Shown: positions 49,451 through 59,959, numbered from the stretch's first letter. The stretch: 64,000 nt of DNA from Pseudomonas entomophila (GCF_029193575.1 NZ_JARGCS010000037.1:1-64000), one strand, 5' to 3'. Notes: a model not told the origin generated them from the sequence alone. Translations and numbers: made by a program.

Positions 49451-50539
49451 TCACCCCGCAAACCGCGCCTGGCGCCGCCGCACCTCCTCGCGCACCGCCG
49501 GGATCACCCAGCGCCCGTAATCCACCGTGTCGTACAACGGGTCATACCCGCGGTTGAGGAAGGTGGTCACCCCCAGGTCGACATAATCCAGCAACGCTTG
49601 CGCCACCGTCTCCGGCGTGCCCACCAGCGCGGTGGTGTCGCCGTAGGCGCCCACCGCCGTGGCAGTGGGCATCCACAGCGCGCGGTCGTGGCGGTCGCCC
49701 CGGGCGGCGGCGGCCAGCAGGCGCTCCGACCCCGTGCCCTTGAGGCGCTTCTGCCACGGGCTGCCGGCGGCGAACTGTGGGTTGGCCTTGATCTGCGCGA
49801 GGATCTCCTCGGCGCGCTGCCAGGCCAGCGCCTCGGTGGCCCCGAGGATCAAGCGCACCGACAGGCTCACCCGAGGCGCTGCCACACCTGCCGCGCCGGC
49901 GGCGGCCTTGAGCTTGCCGATCTGCTCGGCCACGCCGCTCAACGGCTCGCCCCACAGGGCATACAGGTCGGCGTGCTTGACCGCGATCTGGTAGGCGATG
50001 TCCGACGAGCCGCCGAAGGAGATCGGAATGTGCGGCTGTTGCACCGGCTTGACCGGCGAGAACGCGCCTTTCACCGTGAAATAGCGCCCCTCGAAATCGA
50101 ACGGCTCCTCCGCCGTCCAGGTGCGCCGGACGATCTCCAGGTATTCGTCGGCGCGTTGGTAGCGCGCGGTCTTGTCCAGCAGCGTGTCGCCTTCCTGCGG
50201 TTCGGCGGTGATGCCGGTGATGGCATGCAGGCGGATGCGCCCGCCGCCGGTGGTGTGGTCGAGGGTGGCGAAGGCTCGTGCCGCCACGGTGGGCGCGGTA
50301 AGGCCCGGGCGGTGGGCGATCATGAAGCCCAGGCGCTCGGTGTGCGCGGCGGCGTAGGCGGCGATCTGCAGGCTGTCGGCGCTGCCGGGGGCGCTGGCGA
50401 TCAGCACCCGGTCGAAACCGGCGTGCTCGTGGGCGCGGGCGTGATGGCGGATGAACGGCAGGTCGAAATCCGGCGTGCGCACGCCACGGGTCTCGGACCA
50501 CTGGCGGGGGAAGATCATACCGACGAATTCAATGGGCAT
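49451..50539 (-). CDS. LLM-class flavin-dependent monooxygenase (SsuD-like)
   Basis: 362 residues; ATG at 50539 (MPIEFVGMIFPRQWSETRG). Blocks include DLPFIRHHARAHEHAGFDRVL, ERLGFMIAHRPGLTAPTVAA, TGGGRIRLHAITGITAEPQEGD, ISFGGSSDIAYQIAVKHAD and LVGTPETVAQALLDYVDLGVTTFL. It is closest to alkanesulfonate monooxygenase SsuD and needs FMNH2. It follows the TonB receptor by 29 bp on the same strand, so import and desulfonation are encoded together. No promoter was seen directly upstream. Confidence 0.88.
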   Translation of the reverse strand: MPIEFVGMIFPRQWSETRGVRTPDFDLPFIRHHARAHEHAGFDRVLIASAPGSADSLQIAAYAAAHTERLGFMIAHRPGLTAPTVAARAFATLDHTTGGGRIRLHAITGITAEPQEGDTLLDKTARYQRADEYLEIVRRTWTAEEPFDFEGRYFTVKGAFSPVKPVQQPHIPISFGGSSDIAYQIAVKHADLYALWGEPLSGVAEQIGKLKAAAGAAGVAAPRVSLSVRLILGATEALAWQRAEEILAQIKANPQFAAGSPWQKRLKGTGSERLLAAAARGDRHDRALWMPTATAVGAYGDTTALVGTPETVAQALLDYVDLGVTTFLNRGYDPLYDTVDYGRWVIPAVREEVRRRQARFAG

Positions 50540-50568
50540 TGGCAAAGGCCTTTCGCTGAGGGTGGGGG

Positions 50569-53121
50569 TCAGAACTGGTAGTCCACCTGCGCCAGCACGG
50601 TGCGCCCGGGCATGGGTTGCAGGAAGGTGTTGGTCGAGCCGGCCAGGCCGCTGACGAAATTCAGCTCGTCGGTGACGTTGAGCACGCGCAGGGTCGCGCC
50701 CCACTGCGGCTGGCGGTAGTACAGGGCCAGGTCGAGGTTGTATGCGTCGGGCACCTTCACGGTCTTGCTCAGGTTCAGGTACCAACTGCTGGTCCACCAG
50801 CCGGACAGCTCGACGCCAAAGCCCGAGTCGAAGCGGTAGTCGACATACCCGCCCGCGTTGTACTCGGGGATCTGCACCGCGTCGTAGCGCCCGGAAGGCC
50901 GCTGGTTGAGGCTGTTGTTGTCGCCGAATACCGTGCCGTTGTCGGGGATGAACCCGGCCGAGGCGAAGCCGGCCTGGCTGGTGAATTCGTTGTAGGCGCT
51001 GATGCGGCTGAGGTTCAGGCCGCCGCGCCAGTGCGCGTCCTGGTAGCGCACGGTCGCTTCCAGGCCGCGGACGATCAGGCGGGCGATATTGTTGTTGCTG
51101 TCCGGTGCCTGGTCACGGGCCTGGCGGTAGCCGGCCAGGGTGAAGAACAACTGCTCAGGCAGCGCCTCGACTTTCAGCCCCACCTCGTGCAGCACGCTCA
51201 GGCTCTGGAACGCCAGCGGGTTGAGCTGGTTGGCGCCGGCGCCGCTGCCCCAGCCCAGGCCGTTGGTGAAGAAGCCGGTGTTGACCGCCAGCGAGCGGTC
51301 GAAGGTGTAGTACAGGGTGCTGTTGTCGGTGGGCTTGACGTAGGGGCTGACCTGCACCGAGAACAGCCGGTAGTTGTCGCTGTCCTGGCGCGGGTTGCCG
51401 CCGTTGAGCACGAAGGGGTTCTCGATGCGTGCGTCGATCCAGCTGCGGCTGGCGCCGACGTTCAGGCCCACGCGCTCGCCGAAGCGCAGGTTGTGCTGGC
51501 TGAACAGGGTCTTGGTGGTCCAGGTACTGTCGGCGGTGTAGGGCGCCACCGATTCGGCGTACAGGCCGTGCCCGGCCGGGTACATGGCCGGCAGGGCGAG
51601 CCAGCCGTAGTAGTTGGAGAATTGCGCCACGCCGGGCTGGCCGATCCACGCGCCGTTGCCACCGGCGGGGTTGCGGTTGGCCAGGCCCAGCAGGTCGCCG
51701 GGGTTCTTCAGCGACGGGTCGAGGGTCAGGTCGTAGGCGTTGATGGTCGAGCCGAAGCTGTTGTTGGCGGCGATCGACTGGTTGGCCTCGCGGCGGTAGA
51801 TCAACCCGCTGTTGCTGTCGTCAACGATATGCAGGCTGCCCAGCTGCCACTGGCCACGGGCGCGGAACTCGAAGCGGTTGTCGAAGATGTCGTCCTTGCC
51901 CTGCACCTGGAAGGCGCCGACCGCGTCGGTGCTGTCGGTGGAGTGCTGGTAGAAGGTGCTGTTGGCCAGGGTGATCGCCGGGGTCAGCTCGCCCTCCACG
52001 CGCAGCTGGGTGGTGAAGCGCCGCGAGCGGTTCTGGTCTTCGGCGCGCTGGCCGGTTTGCGACGACAGCGAGGTCAGGCCGTTGCCGGCCAGGCTCGGGT
52101 CGTAGACCCAGCCGCGCAGGCTGCCGGGGCTGGCCTGGGTGTTGGGCGAGGCGGCCTGGAAGCTGCCGTTGACCACCGCGTACTGGCCCTGGGCGTTGCG
52201 CTGGCGCTGCACCCAGCCGAGCACCTGGGCGTCGCTGGCGCCGGAGCTGAGCACCGGCGACCACAGGGCGTTGCCGTTCTGGATGATCGGTGTGGCGCGG
52301 CCGGCGTAGTACTTGCCGTGGTCGACCAGGTCCTGGGTGGCGCGGTTCCAGCCGTGGGTGATGTTGTAGTCGTAGTAGTCGTCGTAGGCGGCGTTCCAGT
52401 CCACCCGCAGGTGGTCGTTGCGAAACGCCAGGGCGCCGTAGAAGGCGTCGAAGTTGTTCTCGACGTTGTCGTAGAAATCCTCCTGGCGCTGGCGGGTGAT
52501 GCTGACCCGGTAGGCCAGGGCGTCGCTGAGCGGGCCGGTGTGGTCGATGCTGAACTTCGTGGCATCGCGCGATTCGCCGTCGGGCACCCAGCTGCCGATC
52601 TCGCCGGAGAGCTTGGTGCGAAAGCGCTCGAAGTCGGGCTTCTTGCTCAGGTAGTTGACGTAGCCACCGCTGCCGCTGACCGAGCCGAAGGTCACCGAGG
52701 AGGGGCCGGCGACGATGTCGGCGCCTTCGTAGGCGTTGAAGTTGGCCGGGTGGCGCACGCCGTAGGCGCGCTGCCCGTCCTGGAACACCTCGCTGTTCTG
52801 CCCGCGCATCTGCGGGGCGATGCCGGCGTTCTGGCCGCCGCCGCGGGTGATGCCGGGGGCGTACTTGACCAGGTCGTCGGCACTGCGGATCGGGTCGCGG
52901 GCCAGTTGCTCGGCGTTGACCTGGGTGACCGAGCGTGGGGTGTCGAGCACCTTGGCTTCAAGGCCGCCGTAGATCGACGACGGTGGGCGGGTGGGCAGGG
53001 CGTCGTCGTCGGGTTGCTCGGCCTGGACGGTGACGGTTTGCAGGACGGTGTCGTCGGCCAGCAAGGGCGTGCTGGCCAGGGCCAGCAGGGCGAATGCGGG
53101 GTGCAGGGCTGCGCGGGGCAT
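50569..53121 (-). CDS. TonB-dependent outer-membrane receptor (850 aa)
   Basis: Signal peptide MPRAALHPAFALLALASTPLLA, then the plug (LARDPIRSADDLVKYAPGIT, AGIAPQMRGQNSEVFQDGQR, IVAGPSSVTFGSVSGSGGYVNYLSKKP) and a large barrel ending in VLAQVDYQF with terminal Phe. No signalling domain. The plug resembles FpvA/FecA-like siderophore-type receptors in style, but the context (SsuD-like gene downstream, SBP and LLM genes upstream) points to organosulfur uptake. A REP separates it from the upstream operon. Confidence 0.9.
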   Translation of the reverse strand: MPRAALHPAFALLALASTPLLADDTVLQTVTVQAEQPDDDALPTRPPSSIYGGLEAKVLDTPRSVTQVNAEQLARDPIRSADDLVKYAPGITRGGGQNAGIAPQMRGQNSEVFQDGQRAYGVRHPANFNAYEGADIVAGPSSVTFGSVSGSGGYVNYLSKKPDFERFRTKLSGEIGSWVPDGESRDATKFSIDHTGPLSDALAYRVSITRQRQEDFYDNVENNFDAFYGALAFRNDHLRVDWNAAYDDYYDYNITHGWNRATQDLVDHGKYYAGRATPIIQNGNALWSPVLSSGASDAQVLGWVQRQRNAQGQYAVVNGSFQAASPNTQASPGSLRGWVYDPSLAGNGLTSLSSQTGQRAEDQNRSRRFTTQLRVEGELTPAITLANSTFYQHSTDSTDAVGAFQVQGKDDIFDNRFEFRARGQWQLGSLHIVDDSNSGLIYRREANQSIAANNSFGSTINAYDLTLDPSLKNPGDLLGLANRNPAGGNGAWIGQPGVAQFSNYYGWLALPAMYPAGHGLYAESVAPYTADSTWTTKTLFSQHNLRFGERVGLNVGASRSWIDARIENPFVLNGGNPRQDSDNYRLFSVQVSPYVKPTDNSTLYYTFDRSLAVNTGFFTNGLGWGSGAGANQLNPLAFQSLSVLHEVGLKVEALPEQLFFTLAGYRQARDQAPDSNNNIARLIVRGLEATVRYQDAHWRGGLNLSRISAYNEFTSQAGFASAGFIPDNGTVFGDNNSLNQRPSGRYDAVQIPEYNAGGYVDYRFDSGFGVELSGWWTSSWYLNLSKTVKVPDAYNLDLALYYRQPQWGATLRVLNVTDELNFVSGLAGSTNTFLQPMPGRTVLAQVDYQF

Positions 53122-53207
53122 GGGATGGGCCTCGTTCGGGTAGGGTGGAGTGGGGGTGGGGCGCAGCCGCGCCTGCGGTTGTCTTTGGGGTTTTTGTGGG
53201 GGAGTGT

Positions 53208-53257
53208 GCCGGCCCTATGGCGGGGCAAGCCGGCTCCTACAAGTGATAGGGCCGGCC
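53208..53257. repeat. REP element with degraded partner
   Basis: GCCGGCCCTATGGCGGGGCAAGCCGGCTCCTACAAG is followed by TGATAGGGCCGGCC, a truncated reverse copy. It lies between the binding-protein gene and the TonB receptor. Confidence 0.7.
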
Positions 53258-53271
53258 CAGGCAGCGCACGC

Positions 53272-54825
53272 TCATGACTTGAGCCACAGGCGCTCGAACC
53301 GCCAGGTGCTGAACAGCGAGCGCTCCGCCTGCGCCCCGCCGACCCGGCTGCTGACACTGTCGAGCAGGTCGGCATAGCCCCAGATCAGCATCCCGCCACG
53401 CTGGTACTGAATCTGCTGCGCCCGGTGCACCAGCGCCTTGCGCTTTTCCAGGTCCGGCTGGGCCATGGCGGCGAGGAACACCTCGCTGAACTCCGCGTCC
53501 TTGAAGTGGGTCTTGTTGGCCACCGCGAACGGCGCGTCGGTGTGGATGGCGCTGGCCAGGAACGGCGCGCCGATGCTGCCACCGGTGCTCAGGGTCCAGT
53601 CGTCGCGTTGCGGGCCCTGGAAGGTCGCCAGGTCCACCTGGCGCACCTTGAGCGTCACGCCGACGCGCTTGGCCTGCTCGGCCAGCACCAGCGCCGAGGC
53701 CAGCCCTGGCCCCGGCGTGGTCACCAGCTCCACCTCCAGTTGCTCCTGCCCCGCCTCCTTGAGCAACTGCATCGCCCGCTGCGGGTCGTGCGGGCGCGGG
53801 CCGAGGGCGCTGTTGAAGGTCGGGTCGAACGGCGCGTACAGGTCGTTCGCCACCCGGCCCTGGCCATTGAGCGCGCGGCGCACCAGTTCCTCGCGGTCGG
53901 CCAGCAGGCGAAACGCCTCGCGCACCCGTGGGTCGTCGAACGGCGCCTTGGCGGTGTTCATGTCGAACGACAGCCAGTTGCCGCTCACCGACGTGAGCAG
54001 TTGCAGGCGCGGGTCGGCCTGCAGCACTTGCAGGTGCTCGGTGGACATCACATTGGCCATGTCGATCTGCCCGGCGCGCAGGGCCGCCAGGCGCCCGGTC
54101 TGGTCCTTGAAGTCGATGATCTCCAGCTCGTCGGCGTAGGGTTTGCCGGGCTTGAAGTAGTTGTCGAAGCGGGTGAACAGCGAGCGTTGCCCGGGGGTGA
54201 AGCTTTTGAGCTTGTAGGGGCCGGCGCCCACCGGGTTGGTGACGGGGTGGTAGTCCACCGGCACGATGCCGCCGAAGTTCACCCAGGTCTCGGGCAGCGG
54301 CAGGTAGCTGCGCCCGCCCTTGAAGCCCAGGCGCACGGTGCGCGCGTCGAGCTTTTGCAAATGGTCGCGGTCGACCCAGTGCAGCAGCGCCGCGTAGGGC
54401 GAGGCCAACTGTGGGTCGGTGAGGCGGCGGATGGAGAAGATCAGGTCGTCGGCGTCGATGGTCTTGCCGTGGTGGAACTCCAGGCCCGGTTGCAGGCGCA
54501 GGGTCCACTCGCTGGCATCGGCATTGGGCTCGGCGAACTCGGCCAGGGCCAGGCGCGGTTGCATCTGCTCGTCCCACTCCCACAGCTTGCTGTACAGCGC
54601 GAAGCCGCGCACGATGCCGCCGCCGATCGGCTTGTGGGCGTCGAGGTTGCTGCTCTGGTTGCCGTCGATGATGCCCAGGCGCAGGCGCCCGCCGTGGCGC
54701 GGCTGGTCGGCCACGGCGCCGCCGGGGGTGTCGCTGGGGCCGCAACCGGCCAGCAGCCCGCCGGCCAGTACGCCAGCGTGGCCGAGGAAGCGGCGCCGGC
54801 TCAAGGGGTAACCGTCCCTGGTCAT
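53272..54825 (-). CDS. ABC solute-binding protein, family 5, Tat lipoprotein (orphan paralogue)
   Basis: 517 residues, starting MTRDGYPLSRRRFLGHAGVL with GGLLAGCGPS: a twin-arginine signal followed by a lipobox. It is a close paralogue of the protein at 26994 (LRLGIIDGNQSSNLDAHKPI versus LRVGIIDGDQSGNLDAHKPV; same WTLRL..GLEFHHGKTI.ADDL block). No permease or ATPase accompanies it, so it probably feeds the importer at 28555-32238 or another one. It is downstream of an LLM monooxygenase (4 bp gap) in a four-gene operon. Ligand is presumably an organosulfur compound. Confidence 0.88.
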   Translation of the reverse strand: MTRDGYPLSRRRFLGHAGVLAGGLLAGCGPSDTPGGAVADQPRHGGRLRLGIIDGNQSSNLDAHKPIGGGIVRGFALYSKLWEWDEQMQPRLALAEFAEPNADASEWTLRLQPGLEFHHGKTIDADDLIFSIRRLTDPQLASPYAALLHWVDRDHLQKLDARTVRLGFKGGRSYLPLPETWVNFGGIVPVDYHPVTNPVGAGPYKLKSFTPGQRSLFTRFDNYFKPGKPYADELEIIDFKDQTGRLAALRAGQIDMANVMSTEHLQVLQADPRLQLLTSVSGNWLSFDMNTAKAPFDDPRVREAFRLLADREELVRRALNGQGRVANDLYAPFDPTFNSALGPRPHDPQRAMQLLKEAGQEQLEVELVTTPGPGLASALVLAEQAKRVGVTLKVRQVDLATFQGPQRDDWTLSTGGSIGAPFLASAIHTDAPFAVANKTHFKDAEFSEVFLAAMAQPDLEKRKALVHRAQQIQYQRGGMLIWGYADLLDSVSSRVGGAQAERSLFSTWRFERLWLKS

Positions 54826-54829
54826 GGCG

Positions 54830-56029
54830 TCAGGCTCCGTTGGCGGCGTGCAGTTGCACGGGGTTGGCCGGCAGGCGGGCGAGGGCGGCGCGCTCGCCGC
54901 GAAAGTGCGGCAGGATGTGCTCGCCGAGGCGGTAGGCCTCTTCCAGGTGCGGGTAGCCGGCGAGGAAGAACAGCTCGATGCCGATGGCGTTGTACTCGCG
55001 GATGCGCGCCACCACGTTGGCATAGCTGCCCACCAGCGCGCAGCCTGGCGGGATGCCGATGTAGCCGAAGCCGGTCCAGACGTTGGGGTGGATGAAGAAG
55101 TCGTCGATGCTCGGCGTATCGCCCTTGTCGGCGAAGCCCTGCTCGTAGCTGAGCTTGCGCGCGGTGCGCAGGCCGGCGTGGGCGGCGCGGGCCTTGACCG
55201 CGCCCTTGGCGATGCCTTCGTCGAAGAAACGCTGGGCTTCGGCGCGGGCGGCGTCTTCGGTGTCGCGGGCGATCACGTCGATGGACAGGCCGAAGCGGAT
55301 GTCGCTGCGCCCATGCTTGAGCGCACGCTCGCGGATGTCGGCGATCAGCGCGGTGATCTCGTCGGGGTGCTCGGCGCGCATCAGGTAGAAGTCGGCGTGC
55401 TTGGCGGCGAACTCGCGCGCCGCGATCGACGAGCCAGCGGTGCAGATCAGCGGCAGCTCGGCCTTCTTCAGCGGGCCGCGCAGGCCGCCGCCGTCGGCGC
55501 GGTAGTACTTGCCCTGGTAATGGAAATTTTCGTTGTGCCAGTAGCCCTTGACCACGTCCATGAACTCGATGGCGCGCTCATAGCGGTCGTCATGGCTTTC
55601 GAAGTCGCCGACCTGGCGCTGGATGGCGTCCGAGCCGCCGTTGATGATGTTCCACACCAAGCGATTGCCGGTGGCGCGCTGGTAGGTGGCGGCCTGCTGC
55701 ACCGCGACCCAGGGCGTGTAGTGGTAAGGCTGGAAGGCGGTGACGAATTTCAGCGTGCGGGTCTCGCGGGCCAGCAGCGAGCACACCGTCCACGGCTCTT
55801 CGCCGCTGGGCGCGTTGACCATCAGCGCGCCACCGAAGCCGTTGATCTCGGCGGCGCGGGCTACCTGGCCGAGGTAGTCGATGTAGGTGAAGTGGTCGCC
55901 CACGGCGAAGCCCGAAACGGCGCCGGTGCTCGGCCCGCCGGGGTGCCAGTCGCCGCGGTTGCGGCTGTCGCCGGGAAGGAACTGGGTTTCGCCGTGCAGG
56001 GGCAGGCGGGTGAAGAATTCGATGCTCAT
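54830..56029 (-). CDS. LLM-class flavin-dependent monooxygenase (SsuD/SnaA-like)
   Basis: 399 residues: MSIEFFTRLPLHGETQFLPG, GDHFTYIDYLGQVARAAEINGFGG, TLKFVTAFQPYHYTP, NRLVWNIINGGSDAIQRQ, LPLICTAGSSIAAREFAAKHAD and GCALVGSYANVVARIREYNAIG. It is similar in design to the LLM at 39620 (both open with EFF.RLPL and a TYIDY.. helix). It uses FMNH2 from a reductase elsewhere in the genome. The gene is third in the operon of SsuA-like protein, lipase, this enzyme and binding protein. Confidence 0.88.
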   Translation of the reverse strand: MSIEFFTRLPLHGETQFLPGDSRNRGDWHPGGPSTGAVSGFAVGDHFTYIDYLGQVARAAEINGFGGALMVNAPSGEEPWTVCSLLARETRTLKFVTAFQPYHYTPWVAVQQAATYQRATGNRLVWNIINGGSDAIQRQVGDFESHDDRYERAIEFMDVVKGYWHNENFHYQGKYYRADGGGLRGPLKKAELPLICTAGSSIAAREFAAKHADFYLMRAEHPDEITALIADIRERALKHGRSDIRFGLSIDVIARDTEDAARAEAQRFFDEGIAKGAVKARAAHAGLRTARKLSYEQGFADKGDTPSIDDFFIHPNVWTGFGYIGIPPGCALVGSYANVVARIREYNAIGIELFFLAGYPHLEEAYRLGEHILPHFRGERAALARLPANPVQLHAANGA

Positions 56030-56042
56030 GGCGGGCCTTCCT

Positions 56043-57266
56043 TCAACGAACGACGGGGTTGCAGATCGGGGTGACGGGTTGGCCGTTGATCACCTTGTGG
56101 GCGAAGGGGATCGAGTCCTTGAGCGAGGCGTTGACCGTCTCGCTGTGGCCCAGGCCCTTGTACAGGTGGCCTTCGACCACGGAGCCGGCGTTGCAGGCGT
56201 CCTGCATCAGCTTGGCCTGGCTGGCGGCGGTGGGCGTCTGGTCCTCGGCGCCGGTGCCGATGAAGATCGGCTCGGCCAGCTTCAGGGTCGGGTAGGACAC
56301 CTGCGCCAGCCATGGCTTGAGTTGGTCGCCCTGGTAGGGCTTCTTGGCGTTGGCGGTGGTCAGGCCGGCGCCGACCACATCGCTGACCAACGACGACAGG
56401 CAACTGCTGCGGGCCTGTTCGAACAGGGGCAGGGCCTTGTCGGTGTAGTGGTCGCGTGGGTCGATGCTGGGGTCGTACTGCTGCGCGGCGAGCAGGGTGT
56501 AGAAACCGTAGGCCAGGGCTGGGTCGACCTTGTCCTGGTCTTGCTCGCCGACGTTCTTCGAGCCGACGGTGTAGATCACCCCCGTGCCGATGCTGCCCTT
56601 CACGCCCAGCTCCGGTGCGTAGGTGGCGGCGTAGGCGCCTGCGGCGAAGGCCCCGGCACCGCCCTGGGACTGGCCGATGATCAGTACCTTGTCGGCCAGG
56701 TTCGGCACGCCCTGCACCACGGCGCGCGCGGCGTCGAGGATGCCGTAGGCGGCCATGCGGTTGTTCAGCAGTGGGTGGCCGCCGGGCACGCCCAGGCCCT
56801 GGTAGTCGGTGGCGACGATGGCGAAGCCTTCGTCGAGCCAGCGGTTGAGGTATTGCACGTCACGGTATGAGCGCCCGGCCCAGGACGGCGCGCAAATGTC
56901 GGCGATGCCCACGGTGCCGTGACCCCAGCTCGCCACCGGCCAACCGCCGGCGGGCGCCTTGCCCTTGGGGATGAACAGCGCGCCGGAGACCACGATCGGG
57001 GTCTTGCCGTCGATGCCGTCGAGGGAGGTGTAGAGGATGCGCTGGGCGCTGGCGGCGTTGGGCAGGCTCAGGGCCTTGTCCAGCGGCTCGCTGCGCAGCA
57101 GCTTGCCGGGCGTGGCGGGTATCGCCTGGCTCCAGGTGTAGAAGGCCGAGACGCGGCCGTCGCCTTGCTGCGGGTCGGGCTTGGGCGCGAAGGTCTCGGC
57201 GGCCATCACGCCGATGGACAAGGCCAGGGCGCTGAGGCCGAAGACGAGGGTAGCGGGCAGTTTCAT
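56043..57266 (-). CDS. Secreted lipase-family alpha/beta hydrolase
   Basis: 407 residues with a Sec signal (MKLPATLVFGLSALALSIGVMAA). The nucleophile elbow is GQSQGG (Ser in VLIIGQSQGGAGAF); the catalytic Asp is likely in IFIGTGAEDQTPTA and the His in LYKGLGHSETV. The layout (ASWGHGTVGIADICAPS, GFAIVATDYQGLGVPGGH) fits the secretory lipase family PF03583. Ester hydrolysis outside the cell is odd in a sulfur operon; it may release an organosulfur group from an ester. It starts 23 bp after the SsuA-like stop. Confidence 0.85.
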   Translation of the reverse strand: MKLPATLVFGLSALALSIGVMAAETFAPKPDPQQGDGRVSAFYTWSQAIPATPGKLLRSEPLDKALSLPNAASAQRILYTSLDGIDGKTPIVVSGALFIPKGKAPAGGWPVASWGHGTVGIADICAPSWAGRSYRDVQYLNRWLDEGFAIVATDYQGLGVPGGHPLLNNRMAAYGILDAARAVVQGVPNLADKVLIIGQSQGGAGAFAAGAYAATYAPELGVKGSIGTGVIYTVGSKNVGEQDQDKVDPALAYGFYTLLAAQQYDPSIDPRDHYTDKALPLFEQARSSCLSSLVSDVVGAGLTTANAKKPYQGDQLKPWLAQVSYPTLKLAEPIFIGTGAEDQTPTAASQAKLMQDACNAGSVVEGHLYKGLGHSETVNASLKDSIPFAHKVINGQPVTPICNPVVR

Positions 57267-57288
57267 GGACGGTTCTCTCGAAGGGGGT

Positions 57289-58362
57289 TCAGGGTTGTTG
57301 GCTGAGCGGCTGGCCGAGGGTCGGCCAGTAGCCGGTCAGCTGCAGGTCTTGCAGGGCCTGGCGGGTGAACTGGGTGGCGAGGTCCTGGCGGATGTCGTAG
57401 GGCGCGCGGATCAGGCGGTTGTCCAGGGCGTACTGGGCCAGGGCCTGGTAGTGGGCGCGGAGTTGGGCATCGCTCTTCGGGGCCCAGCGTGCCTTCCAGG
57501 CCACCGGGTCGTCCTGGTCGTCGCGGCGCAGCACGCTCTCGGCGATGCCGGCGCGCGAGGACAGGGCGTAGTAGGCGTCGCGGTTCTGCTCCTGGGAAAT
57601 CCACCAGGCGGCCTTGACCCAGGCGGTGGCCACCAGTTGGGTGAGGTCCGGATGCTGCTGGGCGAAGCGATCGGTGCTCCACAGGTCGGAGACCAGGCGC
57701 CAGTCGTCGGCGCCCTGCTTGGTCGACCAGAGGATGCGCGCCACGCCCTTGTCTTCGAGGGCATAGGCTTCGTTGAGCAGCACTGCCGCGTCGACCTTGC
57801 CGGCCGAGACCGCCGCGGCGCCGACCTGCGGGTTGAGGTTGGCAATCTTGAAGTCGTCCAGGGTCAGGCTCTGGCTATGCAGGTAGTTGCTGAAGGCGAA
57901 CTCCCACGGCCGGCCACGGTGCAGAGCCAGGCGCTTGCCCTTGAGGTCCTGGAGGCTGCGCACGGGTGAGCCCGCAGGCACCACCAGGTAGATGTTGCTG
58001 CCGCTGCCGCCGGGCACGATCAGCTTGCCCGGCACGCCGCCCGCGCCGGCGATCACCGAGGGCAGGTCGCCGCGCACGGCGAAGTCCAGGCTGTCGTTGC
58101 TGAAACCTTCGTTGATCTGCGGGCCGGCGCCGGCGTGGGGCAGGGCGACCCATTGCAGCTTGACGCCGCGCTGGGCCAGTTGCTGTTCGAGCCAGCCTTC
58201 TTCGATCACCCGCCCAGGGATGCCGCCGAACACCGGCGCGCCGCCCTGGGTGAAGGCGACGATGGCGATGCGCACGGCCGGTGGGGTGTCGGCGGCGAGG
58301 GTGGTGAAACTCAGTAGCAGGCCGGTGAGCAGGGCCAGGGCGTGACGCCAGGGGTTGTTCAT
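57289..58362 (-). CDS. Periplasmic SsuA/TauA-like sulfonate-binding protein
   Basis: 357 residues. Signal peptide MNNPWRHALALLTGLLLSFTTLA, then a NitT/TauT-type binding fold: PAVRIAIVAFTQGGAPVFGG, FSNDSLDFAVRGDLPSVIAG, NIYLVVPAGSPVRSLQDLKGKRLALHRG and LNPQVGAAAVSAGKVDAAVLLNE. These resemble aliphatic sulfonate or taurine binding proteins. No cognate permease or ATPase follows, so it must share a transporter. It is the first gene of a minus-strand operon behind a weak sigma-54-type promoter and near sfnR. The start at 58362 gives the signal peptide. Confidence 0.85.
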   Translation of the reverse strand: MNNPWRHALALLTGLLLSFTTLAADTPPAVRIAIVAFTQGGAPVFGGIPGRVIEEGWLEQQLAQRGVKLQWVALPHAGAGPQINEGFSNDSLDFAVRGDLPSVIAGAGGVPGKLIVPGGSGSNIYLVVPAGSPVRSLQDLKGKRLALHRGRPWEFAFSNYLHSQSLTLDDFKIANLNPQVGAAAVSAGKVDAAVLLNEAYALEDKGVARILWSTKQGADDWRLVSDLWSTDRFAQQHPDLTQLVATAWVKAAWWISQEQNRDAYYALSSRAGIAESVLRRDDQDDPVAWKARWAPKSDAQLRAHYQALAQYALDNRLIRAPYDIRQDLATQFTRQALQDLQLTGYWPTLGQPLSQQP

Positions 58363-58440
58363 GTGCGGCTCCAGGAGGTGGTGGTGGGGCCGGGGCCGCA
58401 CCGCAGCCCCAACCGCCAACAGGGCGTTACACCCCCTTGA

Positions 58441-58455
58441 GCGAAATGCATGCCA
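58441..58455 (-). promoter_or_regulatory. Candidate sigma-54 promoter of the SsuA-like operon
   Basis: Minus-strand TGGCAT-GCATT-TCGC has the GG...GC spacing of sigma-54 promoters with two mismatches. The predicted start near 58428 is 65 bases before the ATG. Weaker than the other sites in the window. Confidence 0.45.
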
Positions 58456-58533
58456 GCGTTTCACAAAACACCCTGCAGGCCACGCGGCACAAGGCCTTTA
58501 GCTTGCGCCTCGGCTGTCGCCCCAGCCCTCGAC

Positions 58534-58582
58534 TGCTGATCCCCACGCAGGCCACTGCTGCCCGGTTGCTGCTCCAGCAGCA
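58534..58582. promoter_or_regulatory. Enhancer-like palindromes between the SsuA-like operon and sfnR
   Basis: TGCTG-CTCCAG-CAGCA (58567-58582) is perfect. TGCTG-ATCCCC-ACGCA (58534-58549) keeps the left arm only, 33 bp away. They are 80-130 bp upstream of the candidate promoter at 58441-58455. Confidence 0.55.
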
Positions 58583-58584
58583 GC

Positions 58585-58668
58585 CGAGGTGTTGATTTTT
58601 CGAATATGCAAATTTCGAATATATAAATATTTATTAATAATTTTTGGGTCTAAATTTATTGGTGCACT
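58585..58668 (+). promoter_or_regulatory. AT-rich upstream region of sfnR
   Basis: About 80 bp of unusually AT-rich DNA (TTCGAATATGCAAATTTCGAAT, then TATATAAATATTTATTAATAATTT) contains a repeated TTCGAATAT and ends 33 bases before the sfnR start. Such AT-rich regions are typical of CysB-type activation, and sfnR is known to be CysB-controlled in P. putida; no exact site is claimed. The remainder of 58363-58566 holds no gene. Confidence 0.45.
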
Positions 58669-58701
58669 ATGAGGGCGCGCTTCAACTGCCAGGAATGCAC
58701 C

Positions 58702-59766
<1,065 letters not shown>

Positions 59767-59959
59767 CGGCGTGATTGCGGGGTGGTTGCCGAGGGTATGT
59801 CGTTAGTTTTTTAGCGCTCTCAAGATCAAGCGTACGCTTTGCGCCCACGCACCAAAGCGAAGCCACTAGCTCGAAAAGAGGGCGCAATCGCCCCTCTGAA
59901 CCACCTCAAAAGAACCCCTAAAACTCAATAACCATATGATTTAAAAGCCAAATAAGACA

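Noticed and set aside
53122..53271. Sigma-54 promoter for the TonB receptor at 50569
   Set aside because: No TGGCAC-N5-TTGC-like sequence with correct spacing was found on the minus strand; the gene may be read from the upstream operon.
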